This document shows, one piece after another, positions 10,100 to 19,138 of a stretch of DNA of 49,234 nt; the stretch's first letter is position 1; every line of letters begins with the position of its first letter. The position numbers and the translations under genes are program-made. The DNA comes from an uncultured Verrucomicrobia subdivision 3 bacterium (lineage in GTDB: Bacteria > Verrucomicrobiota > Verrucomicrobiia > Limisphaerales > UBA11358): NCBI GenBank assembly GCA_903884535.1, contig CAISEZ010000074.1, positions 1-49,234 of the forward strand, read 5' to 3'. The notes beneath the pieces were generated by a model. It saw only the letters and a program-made list of their open reading frames with translations. It searched no databases and had not been told where the DNA came from.

Positions 10100-11818
10100 A
10101 TGGCTGCCACCCCGGTTCAAGAATCCAAACTGTTGCTCGAACGCATGGTCGCGTCGCGGCAACTCTCGTCGCTCGATGCGGATGCGCTGGCCAAATTGCC
10201 GCTGCAATCCGAGGACGAAATTTTGCGCTGGCTGGCTGCTGAATACGGGCTGAATTATACAACGCTCGAAGATATAGATCCGGATCGGCAGTTACTTTCC
10301 CTTTTTCCCGCGCGCATTTTGCTCAAGGAAGAGTTGCTGCCCGTCCGCCGCGTCAACGGCCACGTCGAGGTCGCCACCAGCCGGCTCTTCGCCACGCAAG
10401 GTTTGGATGCGTTGAAAACGCTGACCGGGTTGAATCTCAAACCGGTGCTCGCGTCGAGCGAAGCGATCCAGCGCGAAATGAAAAAGCGCCTCGGCGTCGG
10501 TGCGGACACCATCGGCACGCTCGACGAAGAGAAAACCATCCAAGTGGTGGATGACAATGCCGAGGACCAAAACATTGACGGCGCAGAAGACGAGGCGTCC
10601 ATCATTCGTTTCGTCAACCAGGTTTTGAAAGACGCGATTGAGTTGCGCGCCTCGGATATTCACCTCGAACCGTTCGAGGACGAATTCAAGATTCGTTACC
10701 GCATTGACGGCGAGCTGCAAGACACCGCGGTGCCGCCGCAGTTGAAACAGTTTCAACCGGCGATTGTTTCGCGCATCAAAATTTTAAGTCATCTCAACAT
10801 CGCGGAAAAAAGGTTGCCGCAAGACGGTCGTATCAAAGTGCGCATCGAGTCCGCCGAAGTGGACATCCGCGTTTCCATCATTCCGATGTTGCACGGCGAA
10901 GCGGTGGTGATGCGTTTGCTGCGGCAGAATTCCACGCTGCGTGGCCTCACCCAAATCGGCTTGAACAAGCGCGAATTGGAATGCTTTCAGCGCGTGCTGA
11001 AGATGCCACACGGCATTATTTTGGTCACCGGCCCAACCGGTTCCGGCAAGACTTCGACACTTTACACAGCGCTCAACGAGATCAACGACTCGGTCCGAAA
11101 AATTATCACCGTTGAAGATCCCGTCGAGTATCAGCTCAAAGGCGTGAACCAAATCCAGGTCAACGAAAAGTCCGGGCTCACATTTGCGCGTGGGCTGCGT
11201 TCCATTTTGCGTCATGACCCGGATGTGATTCTCATCGGCGAAATCCGCGACGCCGAGACCGCGCAGATCGCGGTGCAGGCGTCGCTCACTGGTCACTTGG
11301 TTTTTTCCACGCTCCACACCAACGACGCGCCCGGCGCGCTCACGCGGCTCGTGGACATGGGTGTCGAGCCGTATCTCGTCGCCTCGTCGCTAGAAGCCGT
11401 GCTCGCGCAGCGCCTCGTCCGCGTGCTGTGTCCGCATTGCAAAAAACCGGACACGTCCGCGACCGCGCAGGCGTTCAAGGCCAAGCTCGGCATTGATGCG
11501 AGCGTCACGCTGTTTCACACCACCGGCTGCCGCGAATGTCGCAACACCGGATTTTTCGGACGCCAGGCCATTTTCGAATGGATGGACACCGACGAGGAAA
11601 TCCGCCAGTTGATTTTGAAAAACGCTTCCACCGATCAAATCCGCAAGGCCGCGCGCAAAGGCGGCATGCGCACGCTCGCCGAAGACGGCTGGCGCCTGGT
11701 CGCGCAAGGCATCACGACCGTCGAGGAAGTGTTGAGCGTCACGACGGCGAAAGAAGTCGAGAGCGCGACCAAGAGCGAAACGCCTGACAGTGCGGCGAGC
11801 ATCGCGGTGGCGCGTTAA
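10100..11818 (+). CDS. gspE: Type II secretion ATPase GspE
   Basis: This is a cytoplasmic ATPase of 572 residues from the ATG at 10100. It powers assembly of the pseudopilus in type II secretion or of a type IV pilus. The N-terminal GspE/PilB domain (LQSEDEILRWLAAEYGL) precedes the ATPase core. The core has a Walker A GPTGSGKT, the Asp box (ITVEDPVEYQ), the Walker B-like DPDVILIGEIRD and the His box (LTGHLVFSTLHTND). A zinc-binding tetracysteine motif (CPHC then CREC) is present, as expected for this family. Opening the frame at the TTG at 10061 would add 13 residues, but that codon lies inside the hairpin loop, so the ATG is preferred. GspF follows after six bases. Confidence 0.93.
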   Translation: MAATPVQESKLLLERMVASRQLSSLDADALAKLPLQSEDEILRWLAAEYGLNYTTLEDIDPDRQLLSLFPARILLKEELLPVRRVNGHVEVATSRLFATQGLDALKTLTGLNLKPVLASSEAIQREMKKRLGVGADTIGTLDEEKTIQVVDDNAEDQNIDGAEDEASIIRFVNQVLKDAIELRASDIHLEPFEDEFKIRYRIDGELQDTAVPPQLKQFQPAIVSRIKILSHLNIAEKRLPQDGRIKVRIESAEVDIRVSIIPMLHGEAVVMRLLRQNSTLRGLTQIGLNKRELECFQRVLKMPHGIILVTGPTGSGKTSTLYTALNEINDSVRKIITVEDPVEYQLKGVNQIQVNEKSGLTFARGLRSILRHDPDVILIGEIRDAETAQIAVQASLTGHLVFSTLHTNDAPGALTRLVDMGVEPYLVASSLEAVLAQRLVRVLCPHCKKPDTSATAQAFKAKLGIDASVTLFHTTGCRECRNTGFFGRQAIFEWMDTDEEIRQLILKNASTDQIRKAARKGGMRTLAEDGWRLVAQGITTVEEVLSVTTAKEVESATKSETPDSAASIAVAR

Positions 11819-11824
11819 TTCATC

Positions 11825-13072
11825 ATGCCCACGTTTTCCTATCGCGCGCTGAAAGCCGACGGCAAAATTGCCGAGGGCGTGCTCGATGCCGCCGGTCGCC
11901 CGGACGCGCTGCGGCAGATGGAAACGCTCGGCTTGCGGCCGGTGAATCTGACCGAAAAACTTTCCGCCGTGTCGAAGAATGGTTCGGCTGCCGGAAATGC
12001 GGCGGGAAATATTTCTTTCAAGTTTGGCTCCAAAAAAGTTTCGGCGAAGGAACTGGAAACATTCACGCGGCTGTTGTCGAGCTTGCTGGCGGCGGGCGTG
12101 CCGTTGAGCCGCGCGCTGGTGATTTTGCAGAAGGAAGCCGCGTCGCCGGTGGCGCGCGAAAAATGGAAATCGGTTTACGACCAGGTCGTTGACGGCTTGT
12201 CGCTCGCGGACTCGATGGCGAAATCGCCGGAGACCTTTCCGCGCGTGTATGTCGCGATGGTCGAGGCGGGCGAGGCTGGCGGATTTCTCGACGTGGTGCT
12301 GGCGCAGATCGCGGAATTTCAATCGCGCGAAAAGGAGCTCAAATCGAAGGTGATGACGGCGATGCTCTATCCGTGCATTTTGCTCGTGCTCGCCATCGTC
12401 GTGCTGACGGTGTTGCTGGTGTTTTTCATCCCGAAATTTCAGCGCGTGTTCGCGAGCATTCACGGTTCGCTGCCGCTGATCACCCAGGTCATCATTGGCG
12501 CGAGTCATTTGCTGCGCTCCTACGGCTTGCTCGTCGGCGCGGGTGCGGTCGGGATTTTCTTTCTCGTGCGGACTTGGTTCAGTTCCGAAAAAGGCAAGCG
12601 CACCTGGGAAGGCATCGTTTTGAAATCGCCGCTCGTCGGCCCGCTGATTGCGCAATTCGCAATGGCGCGATTCTGCCGGATGCTCGGCACGCTGATCGGC
12701 GCGGGCGTGCCGCTGGTGCAGGGCTTGAACGTCGCGCGACGTTCCATCGGCAACCAGATTCTCGTGGACGCCGTGGCGCAATCCATCGAGCGCGTGCAGC
12801 AGGGCGGTCGGCTCGGCCAGAGCCTTTCGGACTGCCGGACGCTGTTTCCCGGCTCGGTGCTGGAAATGATTTCCGTGGCGGAAGAAAGCGGCAAGCTCGA
12901 CGGCGAACTCGTCCGCATCGCCGTGGAAACCGAAACAGATCTCGACCGCAATCTGAAAACTGCCGTGGCGTTCGCCGAGCCGCTGATGCTGTTTTTAATC
13001 GCCGGCTTCATCGGCATCATTTTCATCGGCATGTTGCTGCCGGTGTTGTCCATGAGCGAATACATCAAATAA
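11825..13072 (+). CDS. gspF: Type II secretion inner-membrane platform protein GspF
   Basis: The 415-residue protein begins MPTFSYRALKADGKIAEGVL, the usual GspF/PilC opening. Two T2SF cytoplasmic helical domains are seen (FTRLLSSLLAAGVPLSRAL and FCRMLGTLIGAGVPLVQGL). Each is followed by membrane helices (CILLVLAIVVLTVLLVFFI and a C-terminal helix ending in MLLPVLSM). It is the inner-membrane platform that couples the GspE ATPase to pseudopilin assembly. Its length and repeat structure are normal. It lies between gspE and gspG in the operon. Confidence 0.93.
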   Translation: MPTFSYRALKADGKIAEGVLDAAGRPDALRQMETLGLRPVNLTEKLSAVSKNGSAAGNAAGNISFKFGSKKVSAKELETFTRLLSSLLAAGVPLSRALVILQKEAASPVAREKWKSVYDQVVDGLSLADSMAKSPETFPRVYVAMVEAGEAGGFLDVVLAQIAEFQSREKELKSKVMTAMLYPCILLVLAIVVLTVLLVFFIPKFQRVFASIHGSLPLITQVIIGASHLLRSYGLLVGAGAVGIFFLVRTWFSSEKGKRTWEGIVLKSPLVGPLIAQFAMARFCRMLGTLIGAGVPLVQGLNVARRSIGNQILVDAVAQSIERVQQGGRLGQSLSDCRTLFPGSVLEMISVAEESGKLDGELVRIAVETETDLDRNLKTAVAFAEPLMLFLIAGFIGIIFIGMLLPVLSMSEYIK

Positions 13073-13078
13073 TACTTT

Positions 13079-13516
13079 ATGAAAATCGAAATCAAAAAAA
13101 TCGCTATTCACAAAACCAAATTCCGCCGCGCCTTCACGCTCGTGGAAATGCTGCTGGTCGTGACCATCATCGGCATTCTCGCGGCGCTGGTTATTCCGCG
13201 CATCGTCGGCGTCAGCGATCGCTCGCGCGTCACCGCGGCCAATGCCGACATCAACGGCGGCATCAAGTCCGCGCTCGGCGCCTACGAGGTGGACAACGGC
13301 CGTTTCCCGAGCGGCCTCCAGGATTTGCTCGTCGCGCCCGGCAACGCGCGCAACTGGCACGGGCCGTATCTGGACAAGATTCCGGCCGATCCGTGGGGCC
13401 AGCCTTACATTTATTATTATCCCGGCAAGCACAGCGCGAATTCCTATGACCTGCTGTCCGTCGGACCGGACAGCAAGGAAGGCACGGATGACGACATTGT
13501 GAGCTGGGCGAAATAA
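13079..13516 (+). CDS. gspG: Major pseudopilin GspG
   Basis: This 145-residue prepilin builds the pseudopilus fibre. A basic leader (MKIEIKKIAIHKTKFRRA) precedes the methylation/cleavage motif FTLVEMLLVVTIIGILAALV with Glu at +5. The C-terminal domain has the GspG features WGxPY (DPWGQPYIYYYPG) and an acidic, calcium-site-like loop (DSKEGTDDDI). The residue before the cleavage site is Ala rather than the usual Gly. The ATG lies six bases after the gspF stop. Confidence 0.93.
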   Translation: MKIEIKKIAIHKTKFRRAFTLVEMLLVVTIIGILAALVIPRIVGVSDRSRVTAANADINGGIKSALGAYEVDNGRFPSGLQDLLVAPGNARNWHGPYLDKIPADPWGQPYIYYYPGKHSANSYDLLSVGPDSKEGTDDDIVSWAK

Positions 13517-14089
13517 ATGAAAATTCGAATGACGAATGACGAAACTCGAAAACTGCGTTTGTCCGGCAGGGATTCGTCATTTGGATTTCGTCATTTGAAT
13601 TTCCGGCGAGGGTTCACGCTGGTCGAGTTGATTTTGGTGCTCGCGCTGCTGGTGGTGATCACGTCCATCGCGGTGCCGTCGCTGTCGAATTTCGTGCGGG
13701 GCCGGGCGCTGGATTCCGAGGCGCGGCGGCTGGCGGCGCTGATGCACGCGGCGCAGAGCCGCGCGGTTTCGGAAGGCGCGCCGATGATGCTGTGGATTGA
13801 TGAAAAGCAATCGGCCTACGGCATCGCCGCAGAAACCAGCGGCACGGCGGGCGACCCGAAGGCGGAAAATTTGACGCTCGATTCGATGCTGCAAATTGCG
13901 GTGATAAACGTCGGGACCACGGCAACGGCGACGTTTAATAATTTGCCGGCCATCAAATTTTTGGCCGACGGCACAGTGGACGAGAGCAGTCCGCAAACCG
14001 TCCAGTTGACGGATGCCGGCGGTTTTTCGCGGTGGCTGGTCGAAACGTCGGGACGGACCGGTTATGAAGTTCGCGACACGGAAAAATAA
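13517..14089 (+). CDS. gspH: Minor pseudopilin GspH
   Basis: This 190-residue minor pseudopilin has a RRG/FTLVELILVLALLVVITSI cleavage and membrane motif. The body has the GspH pattern of an early helix (LDSEARRLAALMHAAQSRAV) and a strand-rich C-terminal domain. Minor pseudopilins cap the pseudopilus tip. The leader is unusually long, about 32 residues, and its DNA (13521-13602) is an inverted-repeat element with arms around AATGACGAA/TTCGTCATT. The start codon directly follows the gspG stop. The real protein could begin later, but no better ATG lies before the cleavage motif. Confidence 0.85.
   Translation: MKIRMTNDETRKLRLSGRDSSFGFRHLNFRRGFTLVELILVLALLVVITSIAVPSLSNFVRGRALDSEARRLAALMHAAQSRAVSEGAPMMLWIDEKQSAYGIAAETSGTAGDPKAENLTLDSMLQIAVINVGTTATATFNNLPAIKFLADGTVDESSPQTVQLTDAGGFSRWLVETSGRTGYEVRDTEK
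13521..13602 (+). repeat. Palindromic GACGAATGACGAA-type element inside gspH
   Basis: The left arm AAATTCGAATGACGAA (13521-13536) pairs, with one mismatch, with TTCGTCATTTGAATTT (13587-13602). A further copy of each half lies inside (TGACGAA and GATTCGTCATT). The sequence looks like a dispersed intergenic palindrome that has been read into the gspH leader. Confidence 0.6.
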
Positions 14090-14477
14090 AAATTGCGCGG
14101 CGTTCACCCTGGCCGAAGTGCTGGCGGCGCTGCTGTTTCTCGCCATCGTCGTGCCGACGGCGGTGGAGGCGCTGCACATCGCGAGTCTTGCGGGCGAAGT
14201 GGCGGCCCGCAAAGGCGCAGCGGCGCGGGTGGCCGACCGGGTGTTGAACGAAAGTCTGGTGATGACGAATTGGAACAGCGGCACGCAGAACGGCACGGTG
14301 ACGGAAAACGGCATTGAATACCGCTGGACGCGGTCGAGCGCGGGCTGGCCGGCGCAGTCGGCGCTTTCGATGGTGACGACGGTGGTGAAGTATTCGGCGC
14401 AGGGCAAAGAATATTCGGTCACGCTGAACACGCTGGCCAATCCGGCGACGCAGGTGACCGGCATGGGTTCGCAATAG
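14064..14477 (+). CDS. gspI: Minor pseudopilin GspI
   Basis: The ATG at 14064 starts inside the end of gspH and gives a 137-residue protein. The leader MKFATRKNKNCAA precedes FTLAEVLAALLFLAIVVPT with Glu at +5. The GspI-type body follows (ARVADRVLNESLVMTNWNSG, ENGIEYRW). The frame opens upstream at 14013, but that extension lacks leader character. Overlap with gspH by 26 bases suggests coupled translation. It is predicted to form the pseudopilus tip with GspH, GspJ and GspK. Confidence 0.85.
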   Translation: MKFATRKNKNCAAFTLAEVLAALLFLAIVVPTAVEALHIASLAGEVAARKGAAARVADRVLNESLVMTNWNSGTQNGTVTENGIEYRWTRSSAGWPAQSALSMVTTVVKYSAQGKEYSVTLNTLANPATQVTGMGSQ

Positions 14478-15184
14478 TGAAAATCGCAATGAACAATACG
14501 AACGCGTTTACGCTGATCGAGATGATTCTCGCCATCGGCATCGCGTCCCTTGTGCTCATCGCGGTCAACGCGGTGCTGTTCACCGCACTGCATCTGCGGG
14601 ACGCCACGGCGGACGTGGTGGACGCCGCCACGCCGCTGGACCAGACGACGACGTATTTGCGCCGCGATCTGGAGTGTCTGGTCACGACGACGAACGGCAC
14701 GAGCAAAATTTTATCCGGCGGTTTCCGCGCCGGCGCCATCAGCAGCGCCGGCATCAGCGATCCGGTGGCCGTGGAAATGTTTACCGCAACCGGCGCGCTG
14801 GAAGCCAACGCGCCGTGGGGCGACATCCAACGCGTGACGTATGAATTGAAACGTTCCGCCGGCGGCACGTCGGCGACGGGTGAAGACCTGGTGCGCAGCG
14901 TGACGCGAAATTTATTGTCCAGCAGCGGCACACCGACCGTGACCGACCAATTGATGATGAGCGGCGTGGCGAGCGTGAAATTTTCCGGCTACGACGGCGC
15001 GCAATGGCAGGATGCCTGGGACACCACGTCGGCAACGTCGGTGAACACGAATCTGCCGCTGGCGGTGCGCGTGCAGATCCAGATGGCCGGCAACAATAAT
15101 TTGAACGCGGACCCGATCCAGATCGTGGTGCCGATTGACGCGGTCGCGCGCACGAACGCCGTGCTGACGACCACCGGTGGCTGA
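14477..15184 (+). CDS. gspJ: Minor pseudopilin GspJ
   Basis: The protein has 235 residues from a GTG at 14477 that overlaps the gspI stop by one base. An ATG at 14489 is an alternative start. The cleavage motif is NTNA/FTLIEMILAIGIASLVLIAV. The larger C-terminal domain (QTTTYLRRDLECLV, VTYELKR, FSGYDGAQWQDAWD, LPLAVRVQIQM) follows the GspJ pattern. It is a minor pseudopilin of the tip complex. The next gene begins at or just after its stop. Confidence 0.88.
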   Translation: MKIAMNNTNAFTLIEMILAIGIASLVLIAVNAVLFTALHLRDATADVVDAATPLDQTTTYLRRDLECLVTTTNGTSKILSGGFRAGAISSAGISDPVAVEMFTATGALEANAPWGDIQRVTYELKRSAGGTSATGEDLVRSVTRNLLSSSGTPTVTDQLMMSGVASVKFSGYDGAQWQDAWDTTSATSVNTNLPLAVRVQIQMAGNNNLNADPIQIVVPIDAVARTNAVLTTTGG

Positions 15185-15185
15185 A

Positions 15186-16559
15186 ATGAAATTGAACCCG
15201 CACATTTTAGAACATGATGCCCGGCGCGAAAACGCCTCGGTGCTCATCATCGTGCTCTGGATTTGCGTCGGGCTGGTGAGCATCGCATTGTATTTTGCGA
15301 ACTCGATGACCTACGAATTACAGGCCTCGGACAATCGCGTCAGCGGTCTCGCGGCGGACCAGGCCATCGAGGGCGCGGCGCGTTACGTCGGTTATGTGCT
15401 GCAAAATTTCGCGACCAACGGCGCGGTGCCGGATCCCACGCAATTTTCCGCAGCGGCCGTGGCGATGGGCGACGCGCACTTTTGGATCATCGGGCGCGAT
15501 CCGGCGGCGGGCAATTCCACCGAGCCGTATTTCGGTTTGATTGACGAAGGTTCCAAAATCAATTTGAACACGGCGAACACCAACACGCTTTCCTATTTGC
15601 CGAACATGACGACGGATTTTGCGCAGGCCATTCTCGACTGGCGCGGCACGAACGGCCAGGTTTCGCTGAATTACACCTCGCTCGGTTATCTGCCGAAATA
15701 TGCTCCGTTTGAAACCGTGGACGAACTGCGGCTGGTTTACGGCGCGGATGTGAATCTCCTGGCCGGCGAGGACCTCAACCGCAATGGCGTGCTGGACGCG
15801 AATGAAAAAGATCTGAACGCCAACGGCGAACTCGATCCCGGCTTATTTGAATATGTCACGGTTTACACGCGCGAACCAAATTTTCATTCCGATGGCACGA
15901 CGCGGACCAACGTGGCCACGGCGCGGCAAAGCGACCTGACCGCCTTGTTCCGCACCGATGGCGTGAGCAGCCCGGATAGTTATGCCAGCCGCATTTATAC
16001 GTATCTGCACCCGCGCAATCGGCCGGCGGTCGCGGTGAACGGCCTGTTTGATTTCGCCGTCGTGTGCCGCACCTTCGGGGCCATGAGCGCCGACGACTTC
16101 GCCAAAATTGTCGGCGACGTCAGCACCACCAACCTCACTTATCTGCGCGGACGCATCAACGTGAACACCGCGAATGAAGATGTGCTGACGGCGCTGTTTG
16201 AAAGCTTGAACAACGGCGACGAATCCAGCGCCAACGGCGCAGCGCAGCAGCTCATCAGCTACCGCCAGCAAAACCCAAACAGCCTCGGCTCGGTCGCGTG
16301 GGTTTACGACGCGCTTGGCAGCGGCAACTCGCTGATCGCGGCCTTGCGGCGCGGCGATTACATCACCACGCGGAGTTTTCAATTCACCGCCGACATTGCC
16401 GCCATTGGCGCTTATGGCCGCGGGTATCGCCGCGTGAAATTCATTTTCGACACCAGCGATGGTTATCCCAAAATTCTTTACCGCCAGGACCTCAGCCGGC
16501 TCGGCTGGGCCATCGGCGAAAAGGCGCGGCAAACCTGGCTCGCGAACAACACGCAATGA
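15186..16559 (+). CDS. gspK: Minor pseudopilin GspK
   Basis: The protein has 457 residues from ATG 15186; a GTG at 15177 would add three. After a short leader (MKLNPHILEHDARRENA) comes the membrane helix SVLIIVLWICVGLVSIALYF, without the +5 Glu, as expected for GspK. The SAM-like helix-hairpin-helix segments are visible (KINLNTANTNTLSYLPNM and RINVNTANEDVLTALFESL). A DxNxNG/DxNENG calcium-type loop lies between them (EDLNRNGVLDANEKDLNANG). GspK sits at the tip and regulates pseudopilus length. The gene ends in an ATGA overlap with gspL. Confidence 0.88.
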   Translation: MKLNPHILEHDARRENASVLIIVLWICVGLVSIALYFANSMTYELQASDNRVSGLAADQAIEGAARYVGYVLQNFATNGAVPDPTQFSAAAVAMGDAHFWIIGRDPAAGNSTEPYFGLIDEGSKINLNTANTNTLSYLPNMTTDFAQAILDWRGTNGQVSLNYTSLGYLPKYAPFETVDELRLVYGADVNLLAGEDLNRNGVLDANEKDLNANGELDPGLFEYVTVYTREPNFHSDGTTRTNVATARQSDLTALFRTDGVSSPDSYASRIYTYLHPRNRPAVAVNGLFDFAVVCRTFGAMSADDFAKIVGDVSTTNLTYLRGRINVNTANEDVLTALFESLNNGDESSANGAAQQLISYRQQNPNSLGSVAWVYDALGSGNSLIAALRRGDYITTRSFQFTADIAAIGAYGRGYRRVKFIFDTSDGYPKILYRQDLSRLGWAIGEKARQTWLANNTQ

Positions 16560-18007
16560 AATCTGATTTCCAATTCAAATTCGGCAAAACGAAAAAGCTG
16601 ACGGCCGTGCTGGGTTTGGTACTCGACGGCAGCAAGCTCGACGGCGTGGTGCTCAAGCGCACGAACGGCGCGCTACAATTGCTCCAAAGTTTTTCCGTGA
16701 CGCTGTCGCTCGATCCGCTGACCGCCGCGCCGGAACTGGTGGGCCGTGAAATCCGCAACCAGCTTGATGCCGCCGGCGTGCGCGAACGCGACTGCGCCGT
16801 GGCCGTGCCGCTGAAATGGGCGCTGACGGCGCACGCGGAATTGCCGCCGTTGCCGGACGCGGACACGGCAAGCCTGTTGCAGCTTGAAGCCGAGCGCGGT
16901 TTTCCGTGCGACCCGGCGACGCTGCGGATTTCCGATTCGCGCAGCGTGCTGACGGCGGACAAAAAAAATGTCCTGCTGGCCGGCATTCCGACGACGCAGC
17001 TCGCGGCGCTGGAACAAATTTTAATCGCGGCGAAATTAAAACCGGCCAGTTTTGCGCTGGCCATTTCGGCGCTGCAATCGCCGGCCGATGAAACCTCGAA
17101 CGGCGTGCTGGCGTTTGCCATTGGCGAAAATCAGGTGTCGCTGCAAATCACGGCCGGCGGCGGCGTGGCGGCGCTGCGCGCGTTTGAAGGCGCGGTGGAA
17201 AATGAAAACGGCCGGCGCACGTTGCACGCGGACGTGGTGGCGCGCGAGACGCGCATCACGCTCGGCCAATTGCCGGCGGAACTGCGCGCGACGGTCAAGC
17301 GCATCCGCATTTTCGGTGCGCGCGAAGTGGCGACCCAGCTTGCGGACGAGCTGGAACTGCGTTTTGAGCCGCAGGGTTTCAGCGTTGAAGTGGTGACGGC
17401 TTATGCGCCTGACGAATTTGGCGTGACACTGCCGGTGGGCGCGACATTGTCAGCGGCGTTCAGTCTGGCGGCCCGCGCGCTGATCCCGCAAAAGCCGGCG
17501 TTTGAATTTCTGCCGCCGAAGCCGACGCTGCTGGAACTGCTCGCCAAGCGGTATTCCTCCGGTCGTCTGCGCACGGCGGGTTCGATCGTGGCGGTCGTGG
17601 TGCTGCTGATCGGCGGGCTATTTTTATTCCAGCAATTTCAATTGTGGCGGCTGAATTCGCAGTGGTCGAAAATGTCGGCGCGCGTCGGCGAACTGGAAAA
17701 AATCCAGGACAACATTCGCCAGTATCGGCCGTGGTATGACGACACGTTTCACAGTTTGACGATTTTGCATCAGCTCACGCTGGCGTTTCCCGAGACCGGC
17801 GTGGTGACGGCCAAGACGATTGATATCCGCGAGGACGGCTCGGTGAGCTGTTCCGGCAATGCGCAGGACAATCCGTCGCTGCTCGCGATGCAGGCCAAGC
17901 TCAACCGGACGCCGGGCGTTTCCGATCTGCACCTGACGCAGGTGCGCGGCAAGGCGCCGATGCAGTTCACGTTTGAATTCAAATATGGAGGTGCCAATGC
18001 AAATTAA
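16556..18007 (+). CDS. gspL: GspL-like assembly protein (PilM-PilN fusion architecture)
   Basis: The ATG at 16556 overlaps the gspK stop and gives 483 residues. Roughly residues 1-320 form an actin-like, PilM/GspL cytoplasmic domain (LGLVLDGSKLDGVVLKR, VAVPLKWALTAHAELPPL). A single membrane helix near residues 340-362 (GSIVAVVVLLIGGLFLFQQF) leads to a coiled coil. A small PilN-like periplasmic domain ends at MQFTFEFKYGG. GspL links the GspE ATPase to the envelope platform. The frame opens further upstream within gspK, but that part is a shadow. Confidence 0.8.
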   Translation: MKSDFQFKFGKTKKLTAVLGLVLDGSKLDGVVLKRTNGALQLLQSFSVTLSLDPLTAAPELVGREIRNQLDAAGVRERDCAVAVPLKWALTAHAELPPLPDADTASLLQLEAERGFPCDPATLRISDSRSVLTADKKNVLLAGIPTTQLAALEQILIAAKLKPASFALAISALQSPADETSNGVLAFAIGENQVSLQITAGGGVAALRAFEGAVENENGRRTLHADVVARETRITLGQLPAELRATVKRIRIFGAREVATQLADELELRFEPQGFSVEVVTAYAPDEFGVTLPVGATLSAAFSLAARALIPQKPAFEFLPPKPTLLELLAKRYSSGRLRTAGSIVAVVVLLIGGLFLFQQFQLWRLNSQWSKMSARVGELEKIQDNIRQYRPWYDDTFHSLTILHQLTLAFPETGVVTAKTIDIREDGSVSCSGNAQDNPSLLAMQAKLNRTPGVSDLHLTQVRGKAPMQFTFEFKYGGANAN

Positions 18008-18527
18008 AAACCGGCAGCAATTTCTTCTGATGCTGACCATCGCGGCGCTGGGGCTGTTCGTGGCAGTCAATTTTATTTTCGCGCCGCTGCAGGATTGGTG
18101 GTCGGCCCGCGCGACGCACCTCCGGCAGTTGCGCACCAAGGTTGCGGATGGAAATAATCTGCTCAAACGCGAGTCCGGCATCCGCAGCCACTGGGCGGAC
18201 ATGCAGGCGAACGCGCTGCCGGCGAACACGTCGTCGGCGGAGCAGCAGGTGCTCTCGGCCTTCACCTCGTGGTCGCGCTCCAGCGGCGCGGAAATCACAG
18301 GCATCATGCCGCAGTGGAAAAATGACGCGACGAATTATTCGACGCTCGACTGCCGCGTGGAAGCGGCGGGCGATCTCGGCGCGTTGAGCCAGTTTCTTTA
18401 CTACGTCGAAAGAGGTCCGACGGCTTTGAAGATTGACTCGGTGGAATTGAGCGGCCACGACGCCACCGGACAGCAACTGACGCTGGCGCTGCAAATCAAC
18501 GGCCTGGCGCTGTTAAACAAAAAATGA
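17997..18527 (+). CDS. GspM/PilO-like protein
   Basis: This 176-residue protein starts at ATG 17997, which is supported by a GGAGGTG Shine-Dalgarno sequence four bases upstream, the clearest in the operon. It has a short cytoplasmic N-terminus, a membrane helix (FLLMLTIAALGLFVAVNFIF) and a coiled coil (ARATHLRQLRTKVADGNNLL). The ferredoxin-like domain (LDCRVEAAGDLGALSQFLYYVE) follows PilO/GspM. It overlaps the end of gspL by 11 bases, as expected for a partner that dimerises with GspL. Confidence 0.78.
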   Translation: MQIKNRQQFLLMLTIAALGLFVAVNFIFAPLQDWWSARATHLRQLRTKVADGNNLLKRESGIRSHWADMQANALPANTSSAEQQVLSAFTSWSRSSGAEITGIMPQWKNDATNYSTLDCRVEAAGDLGALSQFLYYVERGPTALKIDSVELSGHDATGQQLTLALQINGLALLNKK

Positions 18528-19138
18528 AATTGTCACATTCCAAAAAATTTCTGGTGCTCGCGCTCGCGCTGGCCAACGGTTTTTACGCCGCTGCTCAATC
18601 GAACGGGGCGTCGCCGGATTACGCGTCATTCAGCCGTGTCATCGCGGAACGCAATATTTTTGATCCGAACCGCTTTTCGCACACCCCGGGCACGGCCCGC
18701 ACGTTTCGGCCACGCAGCCGGACCACGGTGAATTCAAATCCGGCCTTTTCGCTGGTCGGCACGATGAGCTACGAAAAGGGGCGGTTCGCTTTTTTCAGCG
18801 GGAACAATGAGGATTTGAAAAAAATCCTGGTGCTGGACGGGAGCATCGCCGGTTACACGGTGACGGAAATTACGCCGACGCAGGTGACGCTGCAGGCCGG
18901 CGACAAAAAAAATCTGACGCTGAAAATCGGCGATCTGATGCGGCAGGAAAGCGGACATTGGGGACTGGCGGGGCAGGGTGAAGTGCCCGCCGGGAACAGC
19001 GCGGCGGAACCGGCGACGGCGATGGCGGGCGATAGTTTGCCGGCTCCGGCCCTTTCGTCCGGCCCGGCGGCCGGCAACAGTGCAGCCGCAGAAATATTGA
19101 AACGACTCATGCAAAAACGGGAACAGGAATCCAAATGA
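18524..19138 (+). CDS. GspC/PilP-like periplasmic protein
   Basis: The 204-residue protein begins with a cleavable-looking signal peptide (MKLSHSKKFLVLALALANGFYAAA). After VIAERNIFDPNRF, the usual GspC motif, comes a homology-region domain (FSLVGTMSYEKGRFAFF, then DLKKILVLDGSIAGYTVTEI and VTLQAGDKKNLTLKIGDLM). A low-complexity Ala/Pro tail and a terminal helix (AAEILKRLMQKREQE) follow. GspC normally ties the inner-membrane platform to the secretin. The lack of an obvious anchor is closer to PilP, which is a lipoprotein, although no lipobox Cys is seen. Both ends overlap neighbouring genes in ATGA-type junctions. Confidence 0.75.
   Translation: MKLSHSKKFLVLALALANGFYAAAQSNGASPDYASFSRVIAERNIFDPNRFSHTPGTARTFRPRSRTTVNSNPAFSLVGTMSYEKGRFAFFSGNNEDLKKILVLDGSIAGYTVTEITPTQVTLQAGDKKNLTLKIGDLMRQESGHWGLAGQGEVPAGNSAAEPATAMAGDSLPAPALSSGPAAGNSAAAEILKRLMQKREQESK

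Noticed and set aside
11390-12781. 463-codon minus-strand open frame opposite gspE/gspF
   Set aside because: His/Arg/Gln-rich low-quality translation, antisense to clear gspF and gspE sequence.
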